Shown here in pieces: positions 24,414 through 32,120 of a DNA stretch of 43,712 nucleotides. How positions within the stretch are numbered: position 1 is the stretch's first letter; every line of letters starts with the position of its first letter. The stretch is from an uncultured Bacteroidales bacterium (lineage in GTDB: Bacteria > Bacteroidota > Bacteroidia > Bacteroidales > Bacteroidaceae), in contig CADALZ010000022.1 of NCBI GenBank assembly GCA_902788865.1, forward strand, positions 1-43,712, written 5' to 3'. The translations under genes were made by a program, and so were the position numbers. The notes beneath the pieces were generated by a model. That model made no database searches and was not told where the DNA came from. It saw nothing but the letters and a program-made list of their open reading frames with translations.

Positions 24414-24421
24414 CAAATTTA
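24414..24421 (-). promoter_or_regulatory. -7 box TAAATTTG for the beta-barrel gene
   Basis: A TAnnTTTG match on the minus strand, 35 bases before the chosen start codon. Confidence 0.5.
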
Positions 24422-24460
24422 CACAAAACCTTGCATGGAGTGAAGAAAAAAGGGAAATAT

Positions 24461-24492
24461 TTTGCTTTTTCGCTCAGATTGCACTACCTTCG
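24461..24492 (+). promoter_or_regulatory. Promoter of the tRNA pair
   Basis: TTTG (24461-24464), a 20-base spacer and TACCTTCG (24485-24492), a one-mismatch -7 box, placed 15 bases before the first tRNA. Confidence 0.65.
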
Positions 24493-24507
24493 CATCCGCA
24501 AAAGTTT

Positions 24508-24580
24508 GGTGTCATAGCTCAGTTGGTAGAGCAAAGGACTGAAAATCCTTGTGTCCCCGGTTCGATTCCTGGTGACACCA
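24508..24580 (+). tRNA. tRNA-Phe (GAA)
   Basis: Acceptor stem GGTGTCA/TGACACC with discriminator A. The D arm is TAGCTCAGTTGGTAGAGC. The anticodon stem-loop is AAGGA-CTGAAAA-TCCTT with anticodon GAA, and the T arm contains GGTTCGATTCC. CCA is not encoded. Confidence 0.96.
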
Positions 24581-24600
24581 CCCGCCTCCAGATGGGGCAT

Positions 24601-24673
24601 CGGAAAGTAGCGCAGTTGGTAGCGCACTACGTTCGGGACGTAGGGGTCGGGCGTTCGAGTCGCCTCTTTCCGA
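24601..24673 (+). tRNA. tRNA-Pro (CGG)
   Basis: Acceptor stem CGGAAAG/CTTTCCG with discriminator A. The anticodon arm is CTACG-TTCGGGA-CGTAG, giving anticodon CGG, and the T arm contains GCGTTCGAGTCGC. CCA is not encoded. It is read from the same transcript as tRNA-Phe, 20 bases downstream. Confidence 0.94.
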
Positions 24674-24678
24674 CATTA

Positions 24679-24713
24679 GGCGACAAGTGAATCCGTTCAT
24701 TTGCCGCTTTTTT
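24679..24713 (+). terminator. Terminator after the tRNA pair
   Basis: An imperfect hairpin (GGCGACAAGTGAA / TTCATTTGCC, loop TCCG) followed by CGC and six T residues. Confidence 0.65.
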
Positions 24714-24742
24714 AAATTCAATCAACTAATACAAGAACCACA

Positions 24743-26632
24743 ATGATGAAGAAAACTCTTGCTACCCTCTGTCTGATGCTCATCACCCTGAGCCTCAGCG
24801 CCCAAGACATCACCCGCGAATGGGTGGAGCGAAACTACACCAAGCGTGAAGTGATGATACCCATGCGCGATGGCGTGAAGCTCTTCACTGCCATCTACGA
24901 ACCTATCAATGCGGGCAAGCTCACTCCTATCATGATGTCACGCACACCTTATCAGGCCTCTCCCTACGGCGAAGGCTATTCCTCTACGCTTTGGGGAAAG
25001 CTGCGCAACTATGTGCGTGAGAAATACGTCATCGTGCTGCAAGATGTACGCGGACGCTGGATGAGCGAGGGTGACTTTGTGGATGTGCGTCCCTACATAG
25101 AGAATAAGCAGACCAACCAAGACATCGACGAGGCCAGCGATACCTACGATACGGCCGAATGGCTGGTGAACAACGTGCAATGCAATGGCAGCATCGGCGT
25201 TTTGGGCACCTCCTACCCTGGCTTTTATACCACGATGGCTGGACTTAGCGGACATCCTGCTGTGAAAGCAGTAGCCCCTCAGGCCCCTGTGACTGATTGG
25301 TGGATGGGCGACGACTATCACCACCACGGCGTGCTAATGATCACAGACATGCTCAACTTCGTAGGCCAGTACTTCGGTCGTCCACGACCTGTGCCCACTA
25401 AGACACAGAGCCGCATGGCTCCATTCTTCCTCGACGACGAATATAGTTTCTTCCTGCGCAAGAAGACCAACAAAGCCCTCACGGAGCTGATGGGCGACAG
25501 CATCGCTTTCTGGAAAGACCTCATGGCGCATCCCAACTACGATGCCTTCTGGCAAGCCCGCGATCCTCGTCCGCATCTGCATGATGTGAAGCCTGCCGTA
25601 CTGGTGGTAGGTGGCCTCTTCGATGCAGAGGACTGCTATGGCACTTGGGGTACCTACAAGTCGCTCAAGGCCCTGAGTCCTCAGACACAGACACAGCTCA
25701 TCATGGGGCCTTGGTTCCACGGAGCTTGGGAGCGTGATCGCGGCAATCATCTGGGCGACATCTACTTTGGTGCCAACACCTCCGAATACTACCTCAACGA
25801 TGTGGAATTCCCATTCTTCCAGTATTATCTTAATGGTGTGGGGCCTAAGCCCGATCTTGACAATCACATCAAGATGTACATCACTGGTGCAGACGAGTGG
25901 AAGCAGTTCGATGCCTGGCCTCCCAAGAATAGCAAGGAGACCAAGATCTACCTGCACGAAGGCGGGAAGCTCTCCACTCAGGCACCCAAGCAGAGCAAGT
26001 CGTTCTCTGCCTACACCTCAGACCCTGATCATCCTGTGCCTTATACCGATGAGATCAATCGTGGCAAGACGCGTGAGTACATGACGCACGACCAGCGTTT
26101 CGCCTCCCGTCGCCCCGATGTGCTTACGTTCTATAGTGAGCCTATGACGGAAGACCTCACCTTCACAGGTGAAATCATTGCCGACCTGCTGGTATCTATC
26201 AGCACCACAGATGCCGACTTTGTGGTGAAGGTCATCGATGAGTTTCCAGAAGACTTCAGCTATCCGCAGAGCTACGCCCAGCGCTTCAATGACGGTCAGC
26301 CCCTCACCACCCTGATGGGTAGCTACCAAATGCTGGTACGTGGTGAGGTGATGCGTGGTCGCTATCGCAACAGCTTCGAGTTCCCAGAGGCATTCAAACC
26401 TGGTAAGATCACGCAGGTGCGCTTCGCCTTGCCAGACATTGCCCACTGCTTCAAGAAAGGCCATCGCATGGTGGTGCAGATCCAGAGCACTTGGTTCCCA
26501 CTGAACGACCTGAATCCCCAGCAGTTCATCGACATCACCAAGGCCGATGAAATGGATTTCGTGAAGTCGGACATCCGCATCTACCACGACAAGGCCCACC
26601 CATCGAGCATCACGCTGCATCAGTTGGATTAA
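24743..26632 (+). CDS. Secreted CocE/NonD-family hydrolase (S15-like)
   Basis: A 629-residue alpha/beta hydrolase with a signal peptide (LATLCLMLITLSLSAQ). The nucleophile motif GTSYPG has Ser157. The acid is likely Asp294 in GGLFDAEDCYG and the base His326 in GPWFHGAW, matching the X-Pro dipeptidyl-peptidase/cocaine esterase layout, with the jelly-roll C-terminal domain (about 420-629). These enzymes act as acyl hydrolases or dipeptidyl peptidases; here a periplasmic peptide- or ester-cleaving enzyme is likely, with the substrate unknown. It is the only protein gene between the tRNA terminator and the palindromic region that begins one base after its stop. Confidence 0.9.
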   Translation: MMKKTLATLCLMLITLSLSAQDITREWVERNYTKREVMIPMRDGVKLFTAIYEPINAGKLTPIMMSRTPYQASPYGEGYSSTLWGKLRNYVREKYVIVLQDVRGRWMSEGDFVDVRPYIENKQTNQDIDEASDTYDTAEWLVNNVQCNGSIGVLGTSYPGFYTTMAGLSGHPAVKAVAPQAPVTDWWMGDDYHHHGVLMITDMLNFVGQYFGRPRPVPTKTQSRMAPFFLDDEYSFFLRKKTNKALTELMGDSIAFWKDLMAHPNYDAFWQARDPRPHLHDVKPAVLVVGGLFDAEDCYGTWGTYKSLKALSPQTQTQLIMGPWFHGAWERDRGNHLGDIYFGANTSEYYLNDVEFPFFQYYLNGVGPKPDLDNHIKMYITGADEWKQFDAWPPKNSKETKIYLHEGGKLSTQAPKQSKSFSAYTSDPDHPVPYTDEINRGKTREYMTHDQRFASRRPDVLTFYSEPMTEDLTFTGEIIADLLVSISTTDADFVVKVIDEFPEDFSYPQSYAQRFNDGQPLTTLMGSYQMLVRGEVMRGRYRNSFEFPEAFKPGKITQVRFALPDIAHCFKKGHRMVVQIQSTWFPLNDLNPQQFIDITKADEMDFVKSDIRIYHDKAHPSSITLHQLD

Positions 26633-26633
26633 T

Positions 26634-26877
26634 AACTCAAGTTTCGCAAGTGATGCCGTAGGCATCTTATAAGATTAGCCAGCCATGTAATGGCTGGATA
26701 AATAGCGGCCATTAAATGCGTGCCTTTAGGTACGCCACCCCCAATTTGTTGCGTACCTACGGCACGCCGTCTTTCTATTGCATCCATATTACCAGCCATT
26801 GACATGGCTGGCTACCCTATTAAGCCCCTCTGGGGCTTTGTTTTACAAGATGTTAGCATACTTGCGAAACTTGAGTT
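26634..26877 (-). repeat. Nested inverted-repeat element, copy 2 (MITE/REP-like)
   Basis: A 244-bp element bounded by perfect 18-bp terminal inverted repeats, AACTCAAGTTTCGCAAGT (26634-26651) and its complement (26860-26877). It is the reverse-orientation copy of the element at 22551-22786, sharing the TAGCCAGCCAT inner arms, the GCGTACC/GGTACGC arms and the GATGCC-GTAGGCATC hairpin. One inner arm has lost a base relative to copy 1 (CATGTAATGG). It contains no transposase. Confidence 0.88.
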
Positions 26878-27152
26878 AAAAAATAGACTTCACATTTCAC
26901 GCTTGCCTTGTAATCTACTGACAAACAAATTGTTACGCTCTATTATTTACTTTAGAAACTTCACACAGACTTCACGCCTAACTAGTGCATAAAATACTGA
27001 TAATCAAACAATAGTATCATTTTGGCAAGATTTTAGGTTGGTCTGAGGTCTGCGTGAAGTCTTGTGAAGTCTCTGTTTTAAGTTTGCCTTAGAAATAGCA
27101 TAAGAGATATATACTTTGAAGAATCACGTGAAGTGTGAAGTCTATTTTTTAA
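26876..27152. repeat. Nested inverted-repeat element, ACTTCAC word
   Basis: Outer arms 26876-26901 and 27127-27152 are complementary at 25 of 26 positions. Inner arms ACTTCACACAGACTTCACGC (26958-26977) and GCGTGAAGTCTTGTGAAGT (27052-27070) pair with one bulge. The spacers are AT-rich and the words are all variants of ACTTCAC. Confidence 0.85.
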
Positions 27153-27188
27153 TTCTCACGAAATAAATCTTCCAAATGGATTTTTTCA

Positions 27189-27406
27189 AAAACACCTCAC
27201 ACCTCACCTTCTACATACAATCTATTCATAAACAAATACTTACAGCGGTGAGGTGTTGATTTGACACCTCACCAGACCTCACCTTCATAAAGGCCCTTCA
27301 ACGTTAAAAAGGGTGAGGAGCGGTGAGGTGTCAAATCAACACCTCACCCTTGCAAGTGCCTATAAATCATGTTTTAACAAAGAAAAGGTGAGGTGTGAGG
27401 TGTTTT
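27189..27406. repeat. Nested inverted-repeat element, CACCTCAC word
   Basis: Outer arms 27189-27210 and 27385-27406 are perfectly complementary over 22 bp. The inner arms 27247-27273 and 27322-27348 are perfectly complementary over 27 bp, and each is also a hairpin by itself (GGTGAGGTGT / ACACCTCACC with a 7-base loop). Confidence 0.88.
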
Positions 27407-27463
27407 AGGCATCTTTTAGAAATAAGATAGGTAACTCGTGGAAATAAGATTGTTAATCCTTGG

Positions 27464-27553
27464 GCTCAGTCATCGTAATGACTGAGCTAAGTCCTCACTG
27501 CGACTGACCTCAGTCCAAAGGGTAACTGACCTCAGTCATCACCTTGACTGAGC
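27464..27553. repeat. GACTGAGC palindrome cluster
   Basis: A perfect 10-bp hairpin GCTCAGTCAT-CGTA-ATGACTGAGC (27464-27487) is followed by two copies of ACTGACCTCAGT (27503-27514, 27525-27536) and TGACTGAGC (27545-27553), which complements the first arm. Confidence 0.75.
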
Positions 27554-27607
27554 TGCAAAATCAGGCATCTATTTGCCCAGAGATGCTATATGTCTACAGG
27601 AAACGCA

Positions 27608-27714
27608 GGCAATTTCCGCGGAAAAGCCTTACGTTGTCAGGAAAATGCTTCTGTATTATAAACAGTAATGCTTGGTATTTCCGCAGAAACACCATGCATT
27701 ACTGGAAATTGGCC
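27608..27714. repeat. Nested inverted repeat downstream of glpC
   Basis: Outer arms GGCAATTTCC (27608-27617) and GGAAATTGGCC (27704-27714). An inner hairpin at 27663-27704 has layered stems CAGTAATGC/GCATTACTG, GGT/ACC and TTTC/GAAA around CGCA. A palindrome TTTCCGCGGAAA lies at 27613-27624. It may serve as the 3' end of the glpBC transcript, though no T tract follows. Confidence 0.7.
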
Positions 27715-27740
27715 TAACTTCTGGTAAAATATGAAGATAA

Positions 27741-28994
27741 TCAAACAGTGACACCATTCAGCTGGCGGGTAGCCTCTACATCGAGAGCTGCAGCAAGGAT
27801 GCTGATGGGGTGCATCACCTTGGCATGGATAGACATCTCTATCTGCCACTTGCAGGTCTCGCAGTCGGTAGCTACAGTATGCACATTGGCCTCACGGATG
27901 TCGCTGAAAAGTTTCTCACCTATCCTCTGTGAGGTCTCGTAGTTCTCACGCTTGTAGCCATAGGTGCCAGCCATGCCACAGCACTCGGAAGGCAGCACCA
28001 CAAGATCGACGCCAGGAATGAGGCGAAGCAGAGCAATGGAGTACATGCCCCACCCAAGGCGCTCCATGTGGCAAGGTGTGTGGTAGCCCACATGCATCAG
28101 ATAGTCGCGCTTGAAGGCGAGCTTCACCTTGCCCTCATCTACCAGTCGATAGATGAAGCGGGTGGCAGTCTCTATCTGACCACGCACATCGGCATTGTCA
28201 AGTCCGAAGAGGTAGGGATACTCATCACGCAGGGTATAAGCCACGGTAGAAGAGGTGGCTATCACGCTATGCCTCTCTTCCAGCACGGCCTTGCGGATGG
28301 CGCGCAGATTCTTACGCCCGTTGGACACGGCCTTGCGCATCTGATTGTTCATCATGAGCGTCATGCCACAGCTATGCTCCTCTTCGAGCAGATGCACGCC
28401 ATAACCCACGGCATTGAGTATCTTGATGAGGTCTTGCCCCAATTGGGGATAGTTGAAGTTGACGTAGCTGCCATGAAAATAGGTCACATGGTGAGCGAAG
28501 CGCTCCTGATGGGCTTTCTCCTTGTGATACCACCCTTCGAAGGTACCCAGCGCATAGGTGGGATAGGTGCGACGACGGTCAATATTGACCAGTTTCTCCA
28601 TGGCCAACTTGAATACTATCGACTTCGTCATGGCATTCACCAGTGGAGCCATGCGTGAAGCCAAGCGTCCCATATTGTCTGTGCGTCCCAATGCCAAGCT
28701 GCGTAAGCCTGGAGGACGATGGCTGCTGTAGATGCGCGCACGCTGTATAAGGTCGCCTATATGTATGCCCGATGGGCAGGCCACATCACAGCGCTTGCAG
28801 TTCATGCAGAGCTTCAGGGCAGCCTCATAGGCATCTTCGTCTTTCTCACGCAGAAATTCTCCGCCAGGCCCCATCTCCCGAGGGCCAGGAAAGTTGAAGT
28901 TCATGGGTATCACTGGGCAATAGACCGTGCAGATGGTACACTTGACGCACTGGTCGAACTTCTGCTCTAAGGTTTTCTGCGGTTCTGTTTTCAT
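27741..28994 (-). CDS. glpC: Anaerobic glycerol-3-phosphate dehydrogenase subunit C
   Basis: A 417-residue iron-sulfur subunit that passes electrons from the flavoprotein subunits to menaquinone. Two 4Fe-4S ferredoxin sites are seen: Cys16, Cys19, Cys22, Cys26 (CVKCTICTVYCP) and Cys63, Cys66, Cys69, Cys73 (CMNCKRCDVACP). Two CCG domains follow, with SCGMTLMM and ECCGMAGTYG. Length and layout match GlpC. It overlaps the end of glpB by four bases. The glpA gene, which carries the catalytic FAD domain, is not adjacent. Confidence 0.92.
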   Translation of the reverse strand: MKTEPQKTLEQKFDQCVKCTICTVYCPVIPMNFNFPGPREMGPGGEFLREKDEDAYEAALKLCMNCKRCDVACPSGIHIGDLIQRARIYSSHRPPGLRSLALGRTDNMGRLASRMAPLVNAMTKSIVFKLAMEKLVNIDRRRTYPTYALGTFEGWYHKEKAHQERFAHHVTYFHGSYVNFNYPQLGQDLIKILNAVGYGVHLLEEEHSCGMTLMMNNQMRKAVSNGRKNLRAIRKAVLEERHSVIATSSTVAYTLRDEYPYLFGLDNADVRGQIETATRFIYRLVDEGKVKLAFKRDYLMHVGYHTPCHMERLGWGMYSIALLRLIPGVDLVVLPSECCGMAGTYGYKRENYETSQRIGEKLFSDIREANVHTVATDCETCKWQIEMSIHAKVMHPISILAAALDVEATRQLNGVTV

Positions 28995-30205
28995 GATTCT
29001 ACGGTTTGATTAATGATGCGGTTGGATACGGCAAAGGCCGTAAGCAACGCCACGCCTCCGCTACAGCCTTCACGCGTAGGGTCGAAGCCTGGCAATACAG
29101 AGCCTATGGCATAGAGGTTGTGAATGACCTGTCCACCCACCATGGGATGGAACTGGGCATCTGTCTTCACGCCAAAGCCAGTATGACCTTTCTGGTGTAC
29201 ATCGACACCAAAGACGGGCTCGCGTACCTCATCATCATGCGTCACCAATCCGTGGCTGAAGAAGCTGCCTGTGGCCAAGATGAAATTGGTGGCAGTGAGT
29301 TCTACCTCTCCCTGATTGGCCGTGAAGATGCCTTCTACATGAGAACCGTTCAGCACGGCACGCTGCACCGTATCACCCGTAAGCAGGGTGCCTCCCAAGC
29401 GACAGAAACGCTCGCGAAGCTGACGCTGCGTGCGGAGACCTGGCACAGATGGAGGCATGGTGGGCACTAAGCAGAGCTCACGCTGCATGCGTGAGCGCAG
29501 GTACTGATAGGAGGCTGAGGAGGTGAGGCCAAACACAGCGGGCATCACCACCACATCATAGTCGGCAGACATGGGGTTGACGATGGCTACCAACTCATCT
29601 ATCTGGCCTGTATATTCAAAGACGCCAGCCACATTGACAGAAGCCAACTCTGTGAGGCTCTGGCGGAGCTTCTCTACAGCGGGCAGCACTATCACATCGG
29701 TATGGCACTGCACCCCACGCGAAAGGAAGGCCTCGGCAATGGGCTGCACATAGAAGTCTGTGAAGCCCTCGAAGTTGAGCAGCAGGGCTTTTTTCCACGG
29801 CAGCTGATGAGGGTCGTCGAAAAGCTGGAAATCAGCAAAGGGAAGCCATGAAGGCTTCATCTGCCCTGTAGGCGTGATGCGATAGCGATTTTCAAGTAGG
29901 GCATCCTGCACCAAGATGTTGCAGCGATAGAGCATCTGCGGAATCTCCTCGGCATAGTGCTCGAAGCGCAGCTTTCCGATGCGACGATAGGGATGGTCTT
30001 CTTCCAGATGATCGATGGCTTCTACAGGATCAGTGACAGGTGTGCCGTCTGGCAGATGACTGAGGAGGTCGAGGGAGCCAGAAGAATAGTGCAACTCGCT
30101 CTGTCCAGTAGAGACTACCACACAGCGCAAGCCCGCCTCTTGGAGCCTGATGCCACTCACCAAGCCCGACAAGCCACCACCTATTATGACTACGTCAAAT
30201 CTCAT
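28991..30205 (-). CDS. glpB: Anaerobic glycerol-3-phosphate dehydrogenase subunit B
   Basis: A 404-residue flavoprotein with an N-terminal dinucleotide fold (FDVVIIGGGLSGLVSGIRL, glycines 9-11 and 14), the GlpB-specific YSSGSLDLLSHLPDG segment and a C-terminal FAD-binding region (VLPGFDPTREGCSGGVALLTAF). It is expected to work with GlpA and GlpC in menaquinone-linked oxidation of glycerol-3-phosphate. It is the first gene of a two-gene unit; the divergent gene upstream is a glycerophosphodiesterase, so glpA is absent from the usual place. Confidence 0.92.
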   Translation of the reverse strand: MRFDVVIIGGGLSGLVSGIRLQEAGLRCVVVSTGQSELHYSSGSLDLLSHLPDGTPVTDPVEAIDHLEEDHPYRRIGKLRFEHYAEEIPQMLYRCNILVQDALLENRYRITPTGQMKPSWLPFADFQLFDDPHQLPWKKALLLNFEGFTDFYVQPIAEAFLSRGVQCHTDVIVLPAVEKLRQSLTELASVNVAGVFEYTGQIDELVAIVNPMSADYDVVVMPAVFGLTSSASYQYLRSRMQRELCLVPTMPPSVPGLRTQRQLRERFCRLGGTLLTGDTVQRAVLNGSHVEGIFTANQGEVELTATNFILATGSFFSHGLVTHDDEVREPVFGVDVHQKGHTGFGVKTDAQFHPMVGGQVIHNLYAIGSVLPGFDPTREGCSGGVALLTAFAVSNRIINQTVES

Positions 30206-30235
30206 CTGTCACTCCTTTTCCTGTTTTTCGTCATA

Positions 30236-30304
30236 CAAAAGTAAAGATTATTTGCTCACAAACATAGCATTCGTGCATTTTTTCATACTTTTTTCTTATT
30301 TTTG
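30236..30304. promoter_or_regulatory. Divergent promoters for glpBC and the phosphodiesterase gene
   Basis: TACTTTTG on the minus strand (30243-30236) and TATTTTTG on the plus strand (30297-30304) are both exact TAnnTTTG matches, 31 and 23 bases from their start codons. The 60 bp between them could host a shared operator; none is evident. Confidence 0.6.
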
Positions 30305-30326
30305 CTCAAAATAATGTGTTACGACT

Positions 30327-31082
30327 ATGAAACAACGAATTATTTTTCTCGCAATGCTGTGCGCTTGGTGCCTCTGCATCAGTGCGCAAGTGAAAGTGGT
30401 GGCCCATCGTGGCTACTGGAAGACCAGCGGCTCTGCACAGAACTCACTGGCCTCTTTGATCAAGGCCGACTCCATAGGCTGCTTCGGCTCCGAGTTTGAC
30501 GTATGGCTCACTGCCGACGGAAAGCTGGTGGTGGATCATGACAAGACTTTCAAAGGGATGAACATGGAGGAGAACACCCTGAAGGAGATACGGACAATAA
30601 AACTAGACAATGGGGAAACCCTGCCTACACTTGACGAGTATCTGCGCTGTGCTCAGAAGCAGACCACCCTACGCTTGGTGCTGGAGATGAAGCCACTGAG
30701 CACTCTCTATTGTGAAGATGAAGCTGTGAAGAAAATCGTCAAGGCGCTGAAAAAATATAAGTTGCTAGATCGCACAGACATCATCTCGTTCTCCATCAAT
30801 GCCTGTATCCAATTTAAGAAAGCATTGCCTGATACGAAAATCTACTATCTGAATGGTGATCTCTGGCCATATCGCATCAAAGCTTTGGGATTGGCTGGCA
30901 TAGACTACTCCATGAGTGATTTCCAAAAGCATCCTGAATGGATCAAGGAAGCTCACGAGCAGGGCTTGGAGGTAAATGTGTGGACTGTAGATAAGGAGGA
31001 GGATCTCCGCTACTTCATCAGTCAAGGGGTGGACTACATCACCACCAATGAGCCTGAATTGCTGCAGCGGTTGTTGGAATAA
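30327..31082 (+). CDS. Glycerophosphodiester phosphodiesterase family protein
   Basis: A 251-residue secreted protein with a signal peptide (IIFLAMLCAWCLCISAQ). The GDPD catalytic set is present: His27-Arg28 in AHRGY, Glu56 and Asp58 in SEFDVWLTADG, and His71 in VVDHDKT. The (beta/alpha)8 barrel continues to VNVWTVDKEEDLRYFISQGVDYITTNEP, the usual C-terminal region. It would release glycerol-3-phosphate from glycerophosphodiesters in the periplasm. Its divergent position to glpB fits a pathway feeding glycerol-3-phosphate to the dehydrogenase. Confidence 0.9.
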   Translation: MKQRIIFLAMLCAWCLCISAQVKVVAHRGYWKTSGSAQNSLASLIKADSIGCFGSEFDVWLTADGKLVVDHDKTFKGMNMEENTLKEIRTIKLDNGETLPTLDEYLRCAQKQTTLRLVLEMKPLSTLYCEDEAVKKIVKALKKYKLLDRTDIISFSINACIQFKKALPDTKIYYLNGDLWPYRIKALGLAGIDYSMSDFQKHPEWIKEAHEQGLEVNVWTVDKEEDLRYFISQGVDYITTNEPELLQRLLE

Positions 31083-31085
31083 AAT

Positions 31086-31122
31086 GTTTTAGCGTGCTGG
31101 CAACACGCCAACACGCTAAAAC
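31086..31122. terminator. Bidirectional hairpin between convergent genes
   Basis: GTTTTAGCGTG pairs with CACGCTAAAAC, with TGGC/GCCA stacked inside. It is flanked by AT-rich sequence on both sides and can serve the convergent phosphodiesterase and nucleotidyltransferase genes. Confidence 0.65.
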
Positions 31123-31128
31123 ACCAAA

Positions 31129-32040
31129 TCAAAACAGGCGCGCTGGATAGGTGCCTGTAGCTACCAGAGAAGCGATCTTCTCTACCACAGCTGGACGATC
31201 TTCTGGATAAGTGACGCCAAACCACTTGCTGGTGGTATCGAGCACCTCACAGGTGGCAGTACCGTCGCTGATGAGTTTATCTACCATCAGAGGAATGAAG
31301 AACTCGCTCTTCAGATTGGCCATGTTCTTAGGGTCGCTGAGGAAGGTCTTGAAATATTCCTGACTGTGTGCAAAGTAATCTGGCGTGAAGCCCCAGAAAT
31401 TCATGCTCACAGGGGTGGTCTCTGGCACAGCTACCCACTGCTCTTGCTCATCAAGGTACTTCACCTCACCATCCATGCGCTGAATCTTGGTGCGCTCTAC
31501 CACACTGGTGAGAAGCTGCTTCTCATTGGTGCCACAGATGCCACGAGACACAGTGCCGCTCTCACTCAAGGTATTGCCCACGCGGAAGCCTACCATGGCA
31601 TAAGTGCCTTTGGAACCTTCTGGGAGCTGAGACAGCCAACGTCCCATCACCTGGAAAGAGTCACGACCATAGAAGTCGTCACAATTGATCACAGCAAAAG
31701 GCTCATGAATCACAGGAGCACCCATCAGCACAGCATGATTGGTTCCCCAAGGCTTGGTGCGGCCCTCTGGACAGGTGAATCCTTCTGGAAGAGCATCGAG
31801 CGACTGGAACACCAGTTCGCAAGGGATGTGTCCTTCATATTTAGAGATAATCTTCTCACGGAAATCGGCCTCAAAGTCCTTACGAATCACGAAGACCAGT
31901 TTTCCAAACCCTGCGTTGATAGCATCGTAAATAGAATAATCCATGATGGTCTCCCCATTAGGGCCCAGACCATCAAGCTGCTTCAGGCCACCATAGCGGC
32001 TACCCATACCTGCAGCAAGTAAAAACAATGTTGGTTTCAT
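31129..32040 (-). CDS. Sugar-phosphate nucleotidyltransferase family protein
   Basis: A 303-residue NTP-transferase. The nucleotide loop LAAGMGSRYGGLKQ at the N-terminus and the metal-binding DDFYG region (INCDDFYG) are intact. The remainder (SMNFWGFTPDYFAHS and the C-terminal TSKWFGVTYPEDRP) marks a Bacteroidetes-type group whose sugar substrate I cannot assign; MurU-like and hexose-1-phosphate enzymes are possible. No kinase partner or sugar pathway gene is adjacent. An octad array lies just upstream of the start, and tamL is the next gene upstream on the same strand. Confidence 0.8.
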   Translation of the reverse strand: MKPTLFLLAAGMGSRYGGLKQLDGLGPNGETIMDYSIYDAINAGFGKLVFVIRKDFEADFREKIISKYEGHIPCELVFQSLDALPEGFTCPEGRTKPWGTNHAVLMGAPVIHEPFAVINCDDFYGRDSFQVMGRWLSQLPEGSKGTYAMVGFRVGNTLSESGTVSRGICGTNEKQLLTSVVERTKIQRMDGEVKYLDEQEQWVAVPETTPVSMNFWGFTPDYFAHSQEYFKTFLSDPKNMANLKSEFFIPLMVDKLISDGTATCEVLDTTSKWFGVTYPEDRPAVVEKIASLVATGTYPARLF

Positions 32041-32065
32041 AGTTAATCTCTTAATATTATAATGT

Positions 32066-32120
32066 TTTAATCTTTTAATATTTTAATCTTTTAATTTGAT
32101 AATCATGATTCATGATTATC
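32066..32120. repeat. Octad array and stop-codon hairpin after tamL
   Basis: Four exact units TTTAATNT (32066-32097), the complement of ANATTAAA, with degenerate units down to 32043 just before the nucleotidyltransferase start. Adjacent is a perfect 11-bp hairpin GATAATCATGA / TCATGATTATC (32098-32120), which overlaps the tamL stop codon by two bases. Confidence 0.75.

Noticed and set aside
24508-24673. Integrated element at the tRNA genes
   Set aside because: Both tRNAs are intact, with promoter and terminator, and no integrase or repeated tRNA end is seen nearby.
27189-27406. Insertion sequence or phage attachment site
   Set aside because: There is no transposase, integrase or clear target duplication. 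Arms are nested rather than terminal only.
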